Below, piece after piece: positions 54,260 through 62,375 of a DNA stretch of 64,000 nucleotides. A program made the translations under genes and the position numbers. The DNA is from MA-ANB-1 sp965216445 (GTDB lineage Bacteria; Actinomycetota; Acidimicrobiia; Spongiisociales; ZC4RG35), in assembly GCA_965216445.1 (NCBI GenBank), contig OZ244166.1, forward strand, positions 1,922,001 to 1,986,000, written 5' to 3'. Numbering within the stretch: the stretch's first letter is position 1; every line of letters starts with the position of its first letter. The notes below the pieces were generated by a model. The model did not search any database. It had not been told where the DNA came from and saw only the letters and a program-made list of their open reading frames with translations.

Positions 54260-55110
54260 GAGCCTGCCCGAGTCTCTCCCACCGCTTGCGGCTGTCCTCC
54301 TAGAGACGAAGTCGAATGGGAGTGAAGGTGGGAACCTTTCGGTTCCTTTGCACGAGTCTGTCCCTCCGCTTGCGGAGGGAGTGGGCGCCGCCGCAGGCGG
54401 CGGTCGAGAGTGGGAGGCATCCACCAACTCAAGCCCATGCGGGGAGGTAGGAGGGACTGAGACTCCCCAACTAAGAGCTGGAAAACGGGCTCACCTACCA
54501 GATCAAGCTCAACTTGGAGAGGTCTCAATCCCCTTCGGACCCGAACCTACGGTTCGGCCCACCTTCCCCATTCGTCTTACAACTCTGGGGAAGGAGCTGG
54601 CTTCGCCTTTGGAGGGAGAGAGGCAACCCTGCGGGTTGCTTGCGAGTTGCTCCGCAACTCGAACCTGTGGTTCGGCTTCCCCTGGAGGGAGAAACCTGGC
54701 TCATCTTCCAAGCCAGGCATGGGAAGTCACAACTCAACGAGTGGAGGTTGGCGAAGCCAAACTCCTAAGGAACGCGAAGCGTTCCCACCCTGCGGGTTGC
54801 TTGCGAGTTGCTCCGCAACTCGAACTTGTGGTTCGGCTCCCCTGGAGGGAGAAACCTGGCTCATCTTCCAAAGCCAGGCATGGGAAGTCACAACTCATCG
54901 AGTGGAGGTAGGCGAAGCCAAACTCCTAAGGAACGCGAAGCGTTCCCACCCTCCCCTCCGATCTCCGATCGGAGGTACTCCCTCCATTCGTCTTCGACTC
55001 TGGAGGGAGAGAGGCAACCCTGCGGGTTGCTTGCGAGTTGCTCCGCAACTCGAACCTGTGATTCGGCTTCGCCGTTGGAGGGAGAGTGTTCACGTCGGAA
55101 CTTCTATTCC
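54260..55110. repeat. Non-coding tract of 7-3-7 hairpins with 161-bp repeats
   Basis: About 850 bases filled with small perfect hairpins, most with 7-bp arms and a 3-base loop: GCAACCC-TGC-GGGTTGC (54623, 55014), GAGTTGC-TCC-GCAACTC (54644, 54805, 55035), GGAACGC-GAA-GCGTTCC (54769, 54930), CCGAACC-TAC-GGTTCGG (54541) and CCTCCGATC-TCC-GATCGGAGG (54955). Two near-identical units of 161 bases start at 54629 and 54790, with a partial third at 55020. Open frames here have repeat-derived residues and no family, so I treat it as non-coding. Confidence 0.8.
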
Positions 55111-55135
55111 GCCCAAGCAGACCCAAACCGAGCAG

Positions 55136-56470
55136 TCAGCTGACTGCATCGGCATAGACATCCAAGGCGCGTTGCCGTGCCATCGCATGATCCACGATCG
55201 GAGCGGGATAGTTTTCCCCCAGGTAGACACCGCTGGAGCTGAGATCAAAAGGAGGTGCCTCCCACGGTGCGTGGATCCATTCTTTCGGCAAAGCTTGCAA
55301 CTCAGGCAGCCAACGACGGATGTAATCGCCGTCGGGGTCGAAACGTTTCGACTGGAGGACCGGGTTGAAGACCCGAAAGTACGGGGCAGCGTCAGCGCCG
55401 GTGCCAGCAACCCATTGCCAGTTCCCCACGTTCTGGGCAACGTCACCATCGAGCAGATGTCGACGGAAATAGCGTTCGCCGATTCTCCAATCCACCAGAA
55501 GGTCTTTGACCAGGAATGAGGCGACCACCATACGAACCCTGTTGTTCATCCAGCCTTCGGCCGCCAGCTGCCGCATACCAGCGTCAACCAGCGGAAAGCC
55601 GGTTCGACCTTCCTTCCAAGCGGTCAGCTCCTCGGGGTTGTTTCGCCATTTGATCTCCCCGTACCTTGGCCGCAGCGGCTTTCCCACTGTTTCCGGATTG
55701 GCGAAAAGCATCTGGGCCCAGAAATCGCGCCATGCGATCTGTCTGATAAAGGCTCTAGCGCCGTCATCGCGATCCCCGACCGTCTCGATCACAAGGCGTG
55801 GGCTGAGAAATCCATACTTCAGATCGATGGAGAGCCTGCTGGTCAGATCTAGATCCGGCCGATCCCGGATTTCTTGATAGCGGTTTACAACATTGACAAA
55901 GCGGTCCAAACGTTTGAGGGCAGCATCCTCGCCGTATTCGGTTGATACCGAGTCGAGAACGAAGTCTCCTGGTCTGTCGAGGACCTGGGGAGTTCCTGGT
56001 GCCGGCTCGACGCGGGCGGGTTTCGCGTTCCATGCCTTGTAGAACGGAGTGAAAACACGGTACGGGGCACCGCTATTGGTCAGGATCGAACCGGGTTGGT
56101 GGACATAAGAGCCGTTCCAACCGATCAAATCCACTGCCCCCGCGACCGCCTCATCTCGGGAGGTGGCAAATGGAGTCACATCCATGTTGTGGTGGATTTC
56201 TCCCGCACCGACCTGAGCGGCCACAGCCGGAACGACCTCCTCGGGAAGCCCCTGCTCCACCCTTAGCCGGCCACCAAGAGCGGCCAGACTGCGGTCAAGG
56301 TCAGCTAGGCCCTCCATCAGTACTCGTCGACGGCGTTCCGTGACCGCTGCGAACAAACGTGGGTCGACGACGAACAGCGCACAAACTGACTCGGACCGTG
56401 AAGCTGCCGTCCAAGCCGGATTGTCGGTGAGTCGCAAGTCGCGTCGAAACCAGACGACAGAAGTCGACAT
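55136..56470 (-). CDS. phr: Deoxyribodipyrimidine photolyase
   Basis: A 444-residue cryptochrome/photolyase-family protein, full length for a class I CPD photolyase. It has the N-terminal antenna domain (STSVVWFRRDLRLTDNPAW) and the C-terminal FAD-binding helical domain with GRTGFPLVDAGMRQL, GWMNNRVRMVVASF and GDVAQNVGNWQWVAGTGADA. The tryptophans of WQW sit in the region used for electron transfer. It repairs UV pyrimidine dimers with blue light. It starts 20 bases after the anti-sigma gene stop, suggesting control by the ECF sigma factor. Confidence 0.95.
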   Translation of the reverse strand: MSTSVVWFRRDLRLTDNPAWTAASRSESVCALFVVDPRLFAAVTERRRRVLMEGLADLDRSLAALGGRLRVEQGLPEEVVPAVAAQVGAGEIHHNMDVTPFATSRDEAVAGAVDLIGWNGSYVHQPGSILTNSGAPYRVFTPFYKAWNAKPARVEPAPGTPQVLDRPGDFVLDSVSTEYGEDAALKRLDRFVNVVNRYQEIRDRPDLDLTSRLSIDLKYGFLSPRLVIETVGDRDDGARAFIRQIAWRDFWAQMLFANPETVGKPLRPRYGEIKWRNNPEELTAWKEGRTGFPLVDAGMRQLAAEGWMNNRVRMVVASFLVKDLLVDWRIGERYFRRHLLDGDVAQNVGNWQWVAGTGADAAPYFRVFNPVLQSKRFDPDGDYIRRWLPELQALPKEWIHAPWEAPPFDLSSSGVYLGENYPAPIVDHAMARQRALDVYADAVS

Positions 56471-56489
56471 CGCCGACTCCGCCGGGCCC

Positions 56490-57206
56490 TTAGGCCTCGG
56501 CGATCAGAGAGACGAGCTCACCCTCTGAGGAGACGACTCCGCCCGATACCTCGTTGGTCAGGGCAAACCCGGCTATATCGGTGTTCCACGCAAACGTGGC
56601 TGGTCCCGGATCGTTGCCGAGCACACCAGCAGAAATCACCAGCTCGTTCGGTGTGATGACCCAGAGTTGATAGGTGCGATCAGAGGTCAATGCCTCCAAT
56701 TGGTCAGTCGGTATGACGTACCCAACCCCGTCTTTGGTTACCACGACTCGGGCAACAGAAACATCGTCAACCAAGAATTCGCGCACAAGGCTCCCTGGCT
56801 CGTCGGCTGCGGCCTCTGCGGCGGCGACAACGGCGGCGTCAGTACCCAGATCGTTCTCAGCTACCTGCTGACCAATGAGGATTCCACCAAACACGGCGGC
56901 AACGACCGCAGCAGCGGAAAGCAGCCATGTCGCCATCGGTGCTCTCCGCGTTTGTCTTTCTGCCTCAAGGTCGTGGACGACTGCACCCTCTTCCGGACCG
57001 ATCGCGCTTTCGATTCGATCCCAGACGTGGGCTGGAGCCGGACTGTCGTCGACCAACCCTGCGGCAACACTTTGATGCCTATCGAGTTCAGCCCGACACG
57101 ACTCACAGTCGGCCAAGTGAGATTCCACGGTTGTGCGTTCCGAATACTCGAGCGCATCAAGTGCATAAAGCGGGATCAACTCAAAGGCTTGTGTGTGGTC
57201 CATCAT
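56490..57206 (-). CDS. RskA-like zinc-finger anti-sigma factor
   Basis: A 238-residue protein. The N-terminal anti-sigma zinc finger is HLADCESCRAE (HxxxCxxC) near residues 30-40, followed by a membrane helix at about 95-113 (LLSAAAVVAAVFGGILIG) and an RskA-type outer domain (TYQLWVITPNELVISAGVLG). It would hold the sigma factor inactive at the membrane until proteolysis. The start overlaps the sigma gene by ATGA. Confidence 0.92.
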   Translation of the reverse strand: MMDHTQAFELIPLYALDALEYSERTTVESHLADCESCRAELDRHQSVAAGLVDDSPAPAHVWDRIESAIGPEEGAVVHDLEAERQTRRAPMATWLLSAAAVVAAVFGGILIGQQVAENDLGTDAAVVAAAEAAADEPGSLVREFLVDDVSVARVVVTKDGVGYVIPTDQLEALTSDRTYQLWVITPNELVISAGVLGNDPGPATFAWNTDIAGFALTNEVSGGVVSSEGELVSLIAEA

Positions 57207-57775
57207 GACTCCAGACCGACCAATTCAACGGCCAGCTTGCGCATCCCGGTACGGATACGGCTCTTGACGGTACCTTCCGGGGCCCCCAACTGCCTGGCAA
57301 CCTCCACGTAGCTGAGGCCACCGAAGTAGGCCATGGCTATCGCTTCCCGCTCCTTCTTGTCCAGATCGGTCAGAGCGTCCCGAACTCGTTCCGAGTCGAT
57401 CTGGGAGACAACTTCTTCCTCGATACTGAAGTAGCTCGGGTCTGGTGGTGCCTGTTCCCGTCGGGACCGGGCTTCCTCAGAGCGGACGATATCGACGGCC
57501 CGGCGGTGGGCAATTGTGAGTAGATAGGTCCGCAGAGATCCCCGTTCGGGATCGAAACCCGCCGGTGACTTCCAGTACGAGACGAAGGTCTCTTGGACGA
57601 CATCTTCAGCATACTCAGGATTGCGAATCACCCGCCTCGCGACCGAGTTCACAGCACCGCCATATCGTCGAAAGACTTCCTCAAGAGAAGTCCGATCTCC
57701 CGAGGCCACACCACGCGCAAGTTCACTGTCTGATCGCTCTGAGATCATGATCGGAGTGGTCGGGCCATGCGCCAT
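57203..57775 (-). CDS. ECF sigma factor (SigK/RpoE-like)
   Basis: About 190 residues. Region 2 includes YAEDVVQETFVSYWKSP and RTYLLTIAHRRAVDIVR. Region 4 includes LDKKEREAIAMAYFGGLSYV and APEGTVKSRIRTGMRKL. I chose the ATG at 57775 (GGAG ten bases upstream). Starts at 57748 and 57856 are also open. It is coupled to the anti-sigma gene and probably drives the photolyase, in the way light/oxidative-stress ECF factors do elsewhere. Confidence 0.92.
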   Translation of the reverse strand: MAHGPTTPIMISERSDSELARGVASGDRTSLEEVFRRYGGAVNSVARRVIRNPEYAEDVVQETFVSYWKSPAGFDPERGSLRTYLLTIAHRRAVDIVRSEEARSRREQAPPDPSYFSIEEEVVSQIDSERVRDALTDLDKKEREAIAMAYFGGLSYVEVARQLGAPEGTVKSRIRTGMRKLAVELVGLES

Positions 57776-57913
57776 CGAGAATAGGCTCCACTGACCCACT
57801 CCGAGAAAACCGGACTGGGAATGCCAGTGGTCAATGGTCGGCGCATAAGCAATCACATCAAGTATTCGTTACGGACGTGGCTATGGATTTGTTGAATTCC
57901 CCTGCCTCGGGTT

Positions 57914-59311
57914 TCAGCCGGTCGACGAGGACCAAACCAGTGTGTTTGGGTGAAACTGGCTCCAGGCGAACCAGAATGCTTCATGGGCTACAAGCTCTCC
58001 GCCTGAATCGGTCACCGCCAGCCCGCTCCCATCGAGGGTGACAACAAGATCATCGATCTCGACTGTTCCACCTCCGACCAGGATGTCACGAACCCCGCTC
58101 ACCGGGAATGCCACGGCACGGCCATCTTGGGTCGTCACTCCAACAACCTTCTCTTGCACCGGAAGCCGAGGGTCGACCGGTCCGACCGGGAAGATGGGAC
58201 CGTTGGCATCCCTGTCCCCAAGTGGGTTGCGTTCGTACGTGCGGCCTATGCCCCCGTCTTCGGCGATGACACGGGTTTCGGGGTGCGCGGCTTTCCAGTC
58301 GCCCCACGTCGACGCGGTTACCGACACTTGTGGCAAGATCAGGCCTCGGTCACCAAGGGGACCGGACAGGGCCATGCCGGTGAAAGTGTCGAAAACCGAG
58401 AAGGTCTCGAGGTCGAACATCACTTTGTTGGACCTGGATAGCAGCCCCGAGGTCCGAAGCACGACGGTTTCGAAACCATCAGGAACCGATTCGGTTAGGT
58501 ACGCCTGTGCAGAGCCGCAAAGCGTGCAGTACGGGATCCCGAAGCGATCACCACCCAGAGTCAGGTTGACCATCTCATGAACTTCCATCTGATGCCTCGG
58601 CAACGCGAGGGATTCCCCGCCGTTGGTGATGCCGAAGACAACGTCACTTTCAGCAAGCCATGTCACATCTTCGGCAGAGACCGTCGGCGGATCATCGAGA
58701 GCCGGGATACATCCGCGAAGGCACGGATCGGCATTGCCCAATGGTCGATCGTCCAACAACACGCCTCCCCAGGTCACCCATCGCCAGTCGATTGCGACGT
58801 TCTCATCGAAGAACGGTTGCCAACGGTCGTCGAGGATGGTGTAAAGCTCGCCTTTGCGCTGCTCATAACCGTCCCAGGCGGGGAGGTTCCAGGCAATTAG
58901 GTGGTTGAAAACGTCGACAAAAGCCAAACCGTCGGTTGAATCGACAGTTACTCCGGTGAGATCGGCAAACACCCGGGCGATCTGACCACCGGTCGAAGCG
59001 TCCTGAAAGAAACGGAGAAGGTCGGCCAGAAACCAGGAAACTCGAGGATCCCCACCAGCGGAGATCGCGCCAAGAGCTTCAGTGTCGAATCCACCAGCCT
59101 GAATAGAAGCGATAATCGAGCCGAGCTCATTATCCACAGAGTCAGCTAGAGGACCCAAAGGCACCTCGGGTGCCTCCGGATACTCGCTCTCAACCTGCGA
59201 TGGTTCTAAGAGTCGGCCCGACACATCAGCTACACGCGGCTCAGATGTTGTGGAATCAACCGCTGCCGTACACGCCGTAACGACCAGGAGCAATGCAGAT
59301 AGCCATCTCAT
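57914..59311 (-). CDS. DUF3179 lipoprotein
   Basis: A 465-residue lipoprotein (lipobox LVVTAC, Cys14). The DUF3179 domain includes LALPRHQMEVHEMVNLTLGG, the motif PYCTLCGSAQAY with two cysteines, and QKVVGVTTQDG-like segments near the end (VQEKVVGVTTQDG). The family's role is unknown, though the CxxC pair hints at thiol or metal chemistry. It lies directly upstream of the ECF sigma gene on the same strand and may share its promoter. Confidence 0.87.
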   Translation of the reverse strand: MRWLSALLLVVTACTAAVDSTTSEPRVADVSGRLLEPSQVESEYPEAPEVPLGPLADSVDNELGSIIASIQAGGFDTEALGAISAGGDPRVSWFLADLLRFFQDASTGGQIARVFADLTGVTVDSTDGLAFVDVFNHLIAWNLPAWDGYEQRKGELYTILDDRWQPFFDENVAIDWRWVTWGGVLLDDRPLGNADPCLRGCIPALDDPPTVSAEDVTWLAESDVVFGITNGGESLALPRHQMEVHEMVNLTLGGDRFGIPYCTLCGSAQAYLTESVPDGFETVVLRTSGLLSRSNKVMFDLETFSVFDTFTGMALSGPLGDRGLILPQVSVTASTWGDWKAAHPETRVIAEDGGIGRTYERNPLGDRDANGPIFPVGPVDPRLPVQEKVVGVTTQDGRAVAFPVSGVRDILVGGGTVEIDDLVVTLDGSGLAVTDSGGELVAHEAFWFAWSQFHPNTLVWSSSTG

Positions 59312-59357
59312 CGGTCAAACGCTATCGGTCGTCCAATAAAGGTTAGTGAAAGGAGAC

Positions 59358-59861
59358 ATGTCGCATTCCTTTCACTCCTCTACGGTTCACCTGATGACCC
59401 AAGAAACTCCGGCCCTCGACGACCCAAGACTTGAGGGAGTTGACCATACGGTGGTCCGCCACGGGCGGGTCAACTCGCTGGTTGAGGCAGCTGCGGCGAG
59501 AGGCATCGAACCGTCTGCTGTGCTCAAAACAATGGTGGTCAGGATTTCGGACACCGAATACGTGTTCGTCCTCGTTCCAGGTGACCGAGTCATCGACTGG
59601 CCGAAGCTGCGGGATCATCTAGGCGTGAATCGCCTTTCGCTCCCGGATGCCGACACCGCCCTCTCGGCAACGGGATATGTCAGAGGGACAATCACCCCCC
59701 TCGGTTCGACCAATCCGTGGCCAGTTGTCGCGGACTCGAGCATTCTTGGCAAGCAGGTATCGGTAGGAGGTGGAGCTCCTGGCGTCTCCCTGACCATCTC
59801 CGCAGACGATCTAATCACCATTCTCGGCGGAGAAGCCGTGGCTGTCACCAAACCAGCGTGA
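59358..59861 (+). CDS. YbaK/EbsC-type aminoacyl-tRNA deacylase
   Basis: About 167 residues with a YbaK/ProX editing domain: LVEAAAARGIEPSAVLKTMVV, the conserved lysine in LKTMVVRISD, and GYVRGTITPLGSTNPWPVV (GxxxPxG pattern). Such enzymes hydrolyse mischarged tRNA, for example Cys-tRNAPro. The ATG at 59358 has AAAGGAG close by with a short spacer. The ATG at 59394 (MTQETPALDD) is the alternative. It is divergent from the DUF3179 gene. Confidence 0.87.
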   Translation: MSHSFHSSTVHLMTQETPALDDPRLEGVDHTVVRHGRVNSLVEAAAARGIEPSAVLKTMVVRISDTEYVFVLVPGDRVIDWPKLRDHLGVNRLSLPDADTALSATGYVRGTITPLGSTNPWPVVADSSILGKQVSVGGGAPGVSLTISADDLITILGGEAVAVTKPA

Positions 59862-59927
59862 CCGAACGGCCGCGGACCCGACACCATTGCTCCACGTTCC
59901 GGAGGCGCAACCGAGTTTGTTGGACCG

Positions 59928-60251
59928 ATGCCAGGCTACGAAAACATCGGCGAATATGGTCATGTCATGGAACTGTGGCCTCCATGGATGACGACCTGGT
60001 ACGGACTCTTGATTCGGTTCGGGTTGGGTGGGCTGGGACTCCTCGGTGGGTTCACCCTGGCATGGATTGGGATATTCGCTACAGCGTTTGACGAAGATAC
60101 GTCGACGATCGGTCAACCACTGGTGCTCATCCTGGTTGGGGCGGTGCTAATCGGGACATCTCTCGCCGCGGCCTTCAAACCGACCAAGCGAACTGTGTTG
60201 TTGTGGTTGGCATCGGTGTTAGCAGTACCGATCCTCGTGGGCCTCATCTAG
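59928..60251 (+). CDS. Small three-helix membrane protein
   Basis: A 107-residue protein with three membrane helices (about residues 28-52, 62-80 and 88-106) and a Trp-rich entry segment MELWPPWMTTWYG. A later ATG at residue 14 is possible. I recognise no family. Confidence 0.55.
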   Translation: MPGYENIGEYGHVMELWPPWMTTWYGLLIRFGLGGLGLLGGFTLAWIGIFATAFDEDTSTIGQPLVLILVGAVLIGTSLAAAFKPTKRTVLLWLASVLAVPILVGLI

Positions 60252-60274
60252 CTCGAGCCGTTCCGCTACATGCC

Positions 60275-60379
60275 CTACGGCAACAGGCGGTCTGACCAGA
60301 TGGCGGCAATCGAATAGATGCCCACCACAGCCAATACGACCCCCGTCAAGCCGGCCGAGATATCCATCAAGATGTCCAT
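60275..60379 (-). CDS. Possible 34-residue membrane peptide
   Basis: MDILMDISAGLTGVVLAVV then GIYSIAAIWSDRLLP forms a single membrane helix with a short cytosolic end. GAGG lies directly before the ATG with too short a spacer. It is kept as a tentative small protein because the composition is unlike the flanking antisense sequence. Confidence 0.3.
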   Translation of the reverse strand: MDILMDISAGLTGVVLAVVGIYSIAAIWSDRLLP

Positions 60380-60464
60380 GCCCTCATCATGACCAAAAGG
60401 TGTGACAGTTTCTATGGGGGAGATCCCCCATGGTCCCCGGAGATATTCGATAAAGTCCGTGCCC

Positions 60465-60845
60465 ATGGCCGACACAACCTTTGCAACAGTCCTCACATGC
60501 ATTGATGGGCGGATCAAAGCCGTCGAAAGAGACTTCCTCTTGACCAGATTTGGCGTTGCCCATCTCGACACGGTGACCCGGGCCGGGATTGTGAAACACC
60601 TCACCTCGGGGTACGACCCAGCGACAAACGCAATAGTCGACGACCTTGAAGCGTCGAGACGTGCCCACAATTCGCAGCAGCTGGCACTTGTTGCACACAC
60701 AGAATGCGCCGGCAATCCCGTCGACGACGATATGCAAAGGGGCCAACTCGCCGAAGCCATCACTCACTTTGGCCGCCGTTACCCAGAAATGAGCATCGTC
60801 GGGCTCTGGTTGGGCGAGGATTGGACAGTCGAGGTCTTTGACTGA
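60465..60845 (+). CDS. Short beta-carbonic-anhydrase-like protein
   Basis: A 126-residue protein. TCIDGRIKAVE supplies the CxDxR signature, and ALVAHTECAGNPV supplies the HxxC pair of beta-carbonic anhydrases, so all Zn ligands and the Asp-Arg dyad are represented. It is much shorter than the usual 190-220 residues and lacks the central helices, so enzyme activity is uncertain. I chose the ATG at 60465 because homology starts right after it. Confidence 0.7.
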   Translation: MADTTFATVLTCIDGRIKAVERDFLLTRFGVAHLDTVTRAGIVKHLTSGYDPATNAIVDDLEASRRAHNSQQLALVAHTECAGNPVDDDMQRGQLAEAITHFGRRYPEMSIVGLWLGEDWTVEVFD

Positions 60846-60915
60846 CTTCCCTCTGTCGGTCCTACCGGTTGCGGCAGCTAGCCGATAACGTGGCCCGGTT
60901 GCCTACCGGTAGTCA

Positions 60916-62058
60916 ATGATCTTCCGCCTCACATCACTTTCCGTCTTGTCTCTGATCCTTGTGTCCTGTAGCGCGATCACCGGAGCGGACCTCACTACCC
61001 AACCTCAGCCCAACTCTCCAACAACCCTTGCCGGTACGACCCCTTCAACAACTACGGAACCTTCAGTGCCCGGGTTGGCTGTCGTGCCTGAGGGAGGTGC
61101 CAACCTCTACTCCGGGCCCGATGGAGCAGTAACTCAAACGGTCCACGAAGGAATTGTCCTGCCGGTCACGGGCGCTGGGGAGGACTGGCTCGAGGTTCTC
61201 GACACCTGCTCCAACCCTGCGTGGGTCTCGACCGCAGAGGTCGATGTGGCTCAGAAGGCGACTCCCGGAGTGCCCGGGCCTGGCTTCGATGTCGCATCGG
61301 CAGTGGTCGTCGTAGATGCCGGCCACGGTGGCCGCGACTGGGGAGCGCCCGGACCCAGCGGAACAAGAGAGTCATGGACAAATCTCGACATAGCCGATCG
61401 ATTGCGAGACCTACTTCTCCAGTCTCACGATATCGATTGGGAAACAGGCCGCATTGGTCCGGGTGATGCCTACCCGGCCATAGCTGCCGCCTGGATGACA
61501 AGGGACACGATTGGACCGGAAGACGGCGACTTCGAAGCCGGTCTTGCCTATCGGGCAACGATGGCCAACAGTGTCGCGGCGGACGCCCTTCTGGCGCTCC
61601 ACAACAACACTTCCCCCGATCGAACAGTCGACCATCCTCCAACGGCAGTCTTCTACGCGGCTTCAGTCGAAGACTCTGATCGGCTTGCCTCGCTGATCCA
61701 TGAAGAAATGCTGCGTTCCTTCGAGCCGTTTGCGTCGGAGTGGGCGGCCACAGCGTCGCAAGGGGTCATATCGCGGGTAGATCCAACAACGGGGACCGAT
61801 TACTACGGACTGCTTCGACGTTCCGAAGTCCCAGCCGTGATTGTCGAGGGTGCCTTTATCACCGACCCGGTTCAGGAGGACCTCCTCGAATCGACCGTAT
61901 TTCGCCAGGCATACGCTGAGGGGGTCTACAGAGGACTGATTCGTTTCCTGACCACCGAGGAGACCGGGTCAACCATCAATTCACCGGTTGACTTTCAAGG
62001 AAACGTCGGGAGTCCGGGAACGTCGAGCTGTGTAGTGCCCACCCAGCCGGAGAGCTAG
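60916..62058 (+). CDS. N-acetylmuramoyl-L-alanine amidase lipoprotein
   Basis: A 380-residue lipoprotein (lipobox ILVSCS). An SH3-like region covers about 55-115 (LAVVPEGGANLYSGPDGAV). The Amidase_3 domain spans about 128-350, with Zn ligands in VVVDAGHGGRDWGAPG, the second metal residue Glu in TRESWTN, His in LALHNNTSP and catalytic Glu in PAVIVEGAFITDP. It cleaves the peptide stem from glycan during cell-wall remodelling. Confidence 0.92.
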   Translation: MIFRLTSLSVLSLILVSCSAITGADLTTQPQPNSPTTLAGTTPSTTTEPSVPGLAVVPEGGANLYSGPDGAVTQTVHEGIVLPVTGAGEDWLEVLDTCSNPAWVSTAEVDVAQKATPGVPGPGFDVASAVVVVDAGHGGRDWGAPGPSGTRESWTNLDIADRLRDLLLQSHDIDWETGRIGPGDAYPAIAAAWMTRDTIGPEDGDFEAGLAYRATMANSVAADALLALHNNTSPDRTVDHPPTAVFYAASVEDSDRLASLIHEEMLRSFEPFASEWAATASQGVISRVDPTTGTDYYGLLRRSEVPAVIVEGAFITDPVQEDLLESTVFRQAYAEGVYRGLIRFLTTEETGSTINSPVDFQGNVGSPGTSSCVVPTQPES

Positions 62059-62070
62059 AGGAGCTGCCGC

Positions 62071-62298
62071 TCAGCGATAACGCCAGACGATACGACCACG
62101 GGTTGGGTCGTATGTTGACACTTCTACGTCTACGGAATCTCCGGGGAGTACTCGAATCCCCCGTCCGCGACGCATTTTTCCGGATGGCTTGGCCAGAAGC
62201 TCGAATCCACTATCGAGCTTCACCTCAAAAGTCGAGTCTGGGAGCATCTTCACGACGGTGCCCCGCATCCGGATATATTCTTCAGTGTCTTTGGCCAT
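62071..62298 (-). CDS. infA: Translation initiation factor IF-1
   Basis: A 75-residue single OB-fold protein with the IF-1 pattern: RMRGTVVKMLPDSTFEVKLD, KPSGKMRRGRGIRVLPGDSV and YDPTRGRIVWRYR at the end. GAAGGATTT precedes the ATG, which decides the start. It stands alone here, not with ribosomal protein genes, so it may be a second copy or a relocated gene. Confidence 0.9.
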   Translation of the reverse strand: MAKDTEEYIRMRGTVVKMLPDSTFEVKLDSGFELLAKPSGKMRRGRGIRVLPGDSVDVEVSTYDPTRGRIVWRYR

Positions 62299-62375
62299 AA
62301 ATCCTTCGGTAATCTGGCTGTAACGATAGCCAACCGCGCACTCTGCGAGAACTCCCACCGCGGGGGCGAAGTCGC

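Noticed and set aside
54629..55060. CRISPR-like array
   Set aside because: Repeat units are about 161 bases and nearly identical throughout, with no unique spacers and no cas genes.
54348..55519. Several frames in the hairpin tract, up to 290 codons
   Set aside because: Their residues repeat with the 161-bp unit and the longest runs antisense into the photolyase gene.
60387..60767. Antisense frames over the carbonic-anhydrase-like gene
   Set aside because: They mirror the coding strand and carry no motif. The CxDxR and HxxC motifs are on the plus strand.
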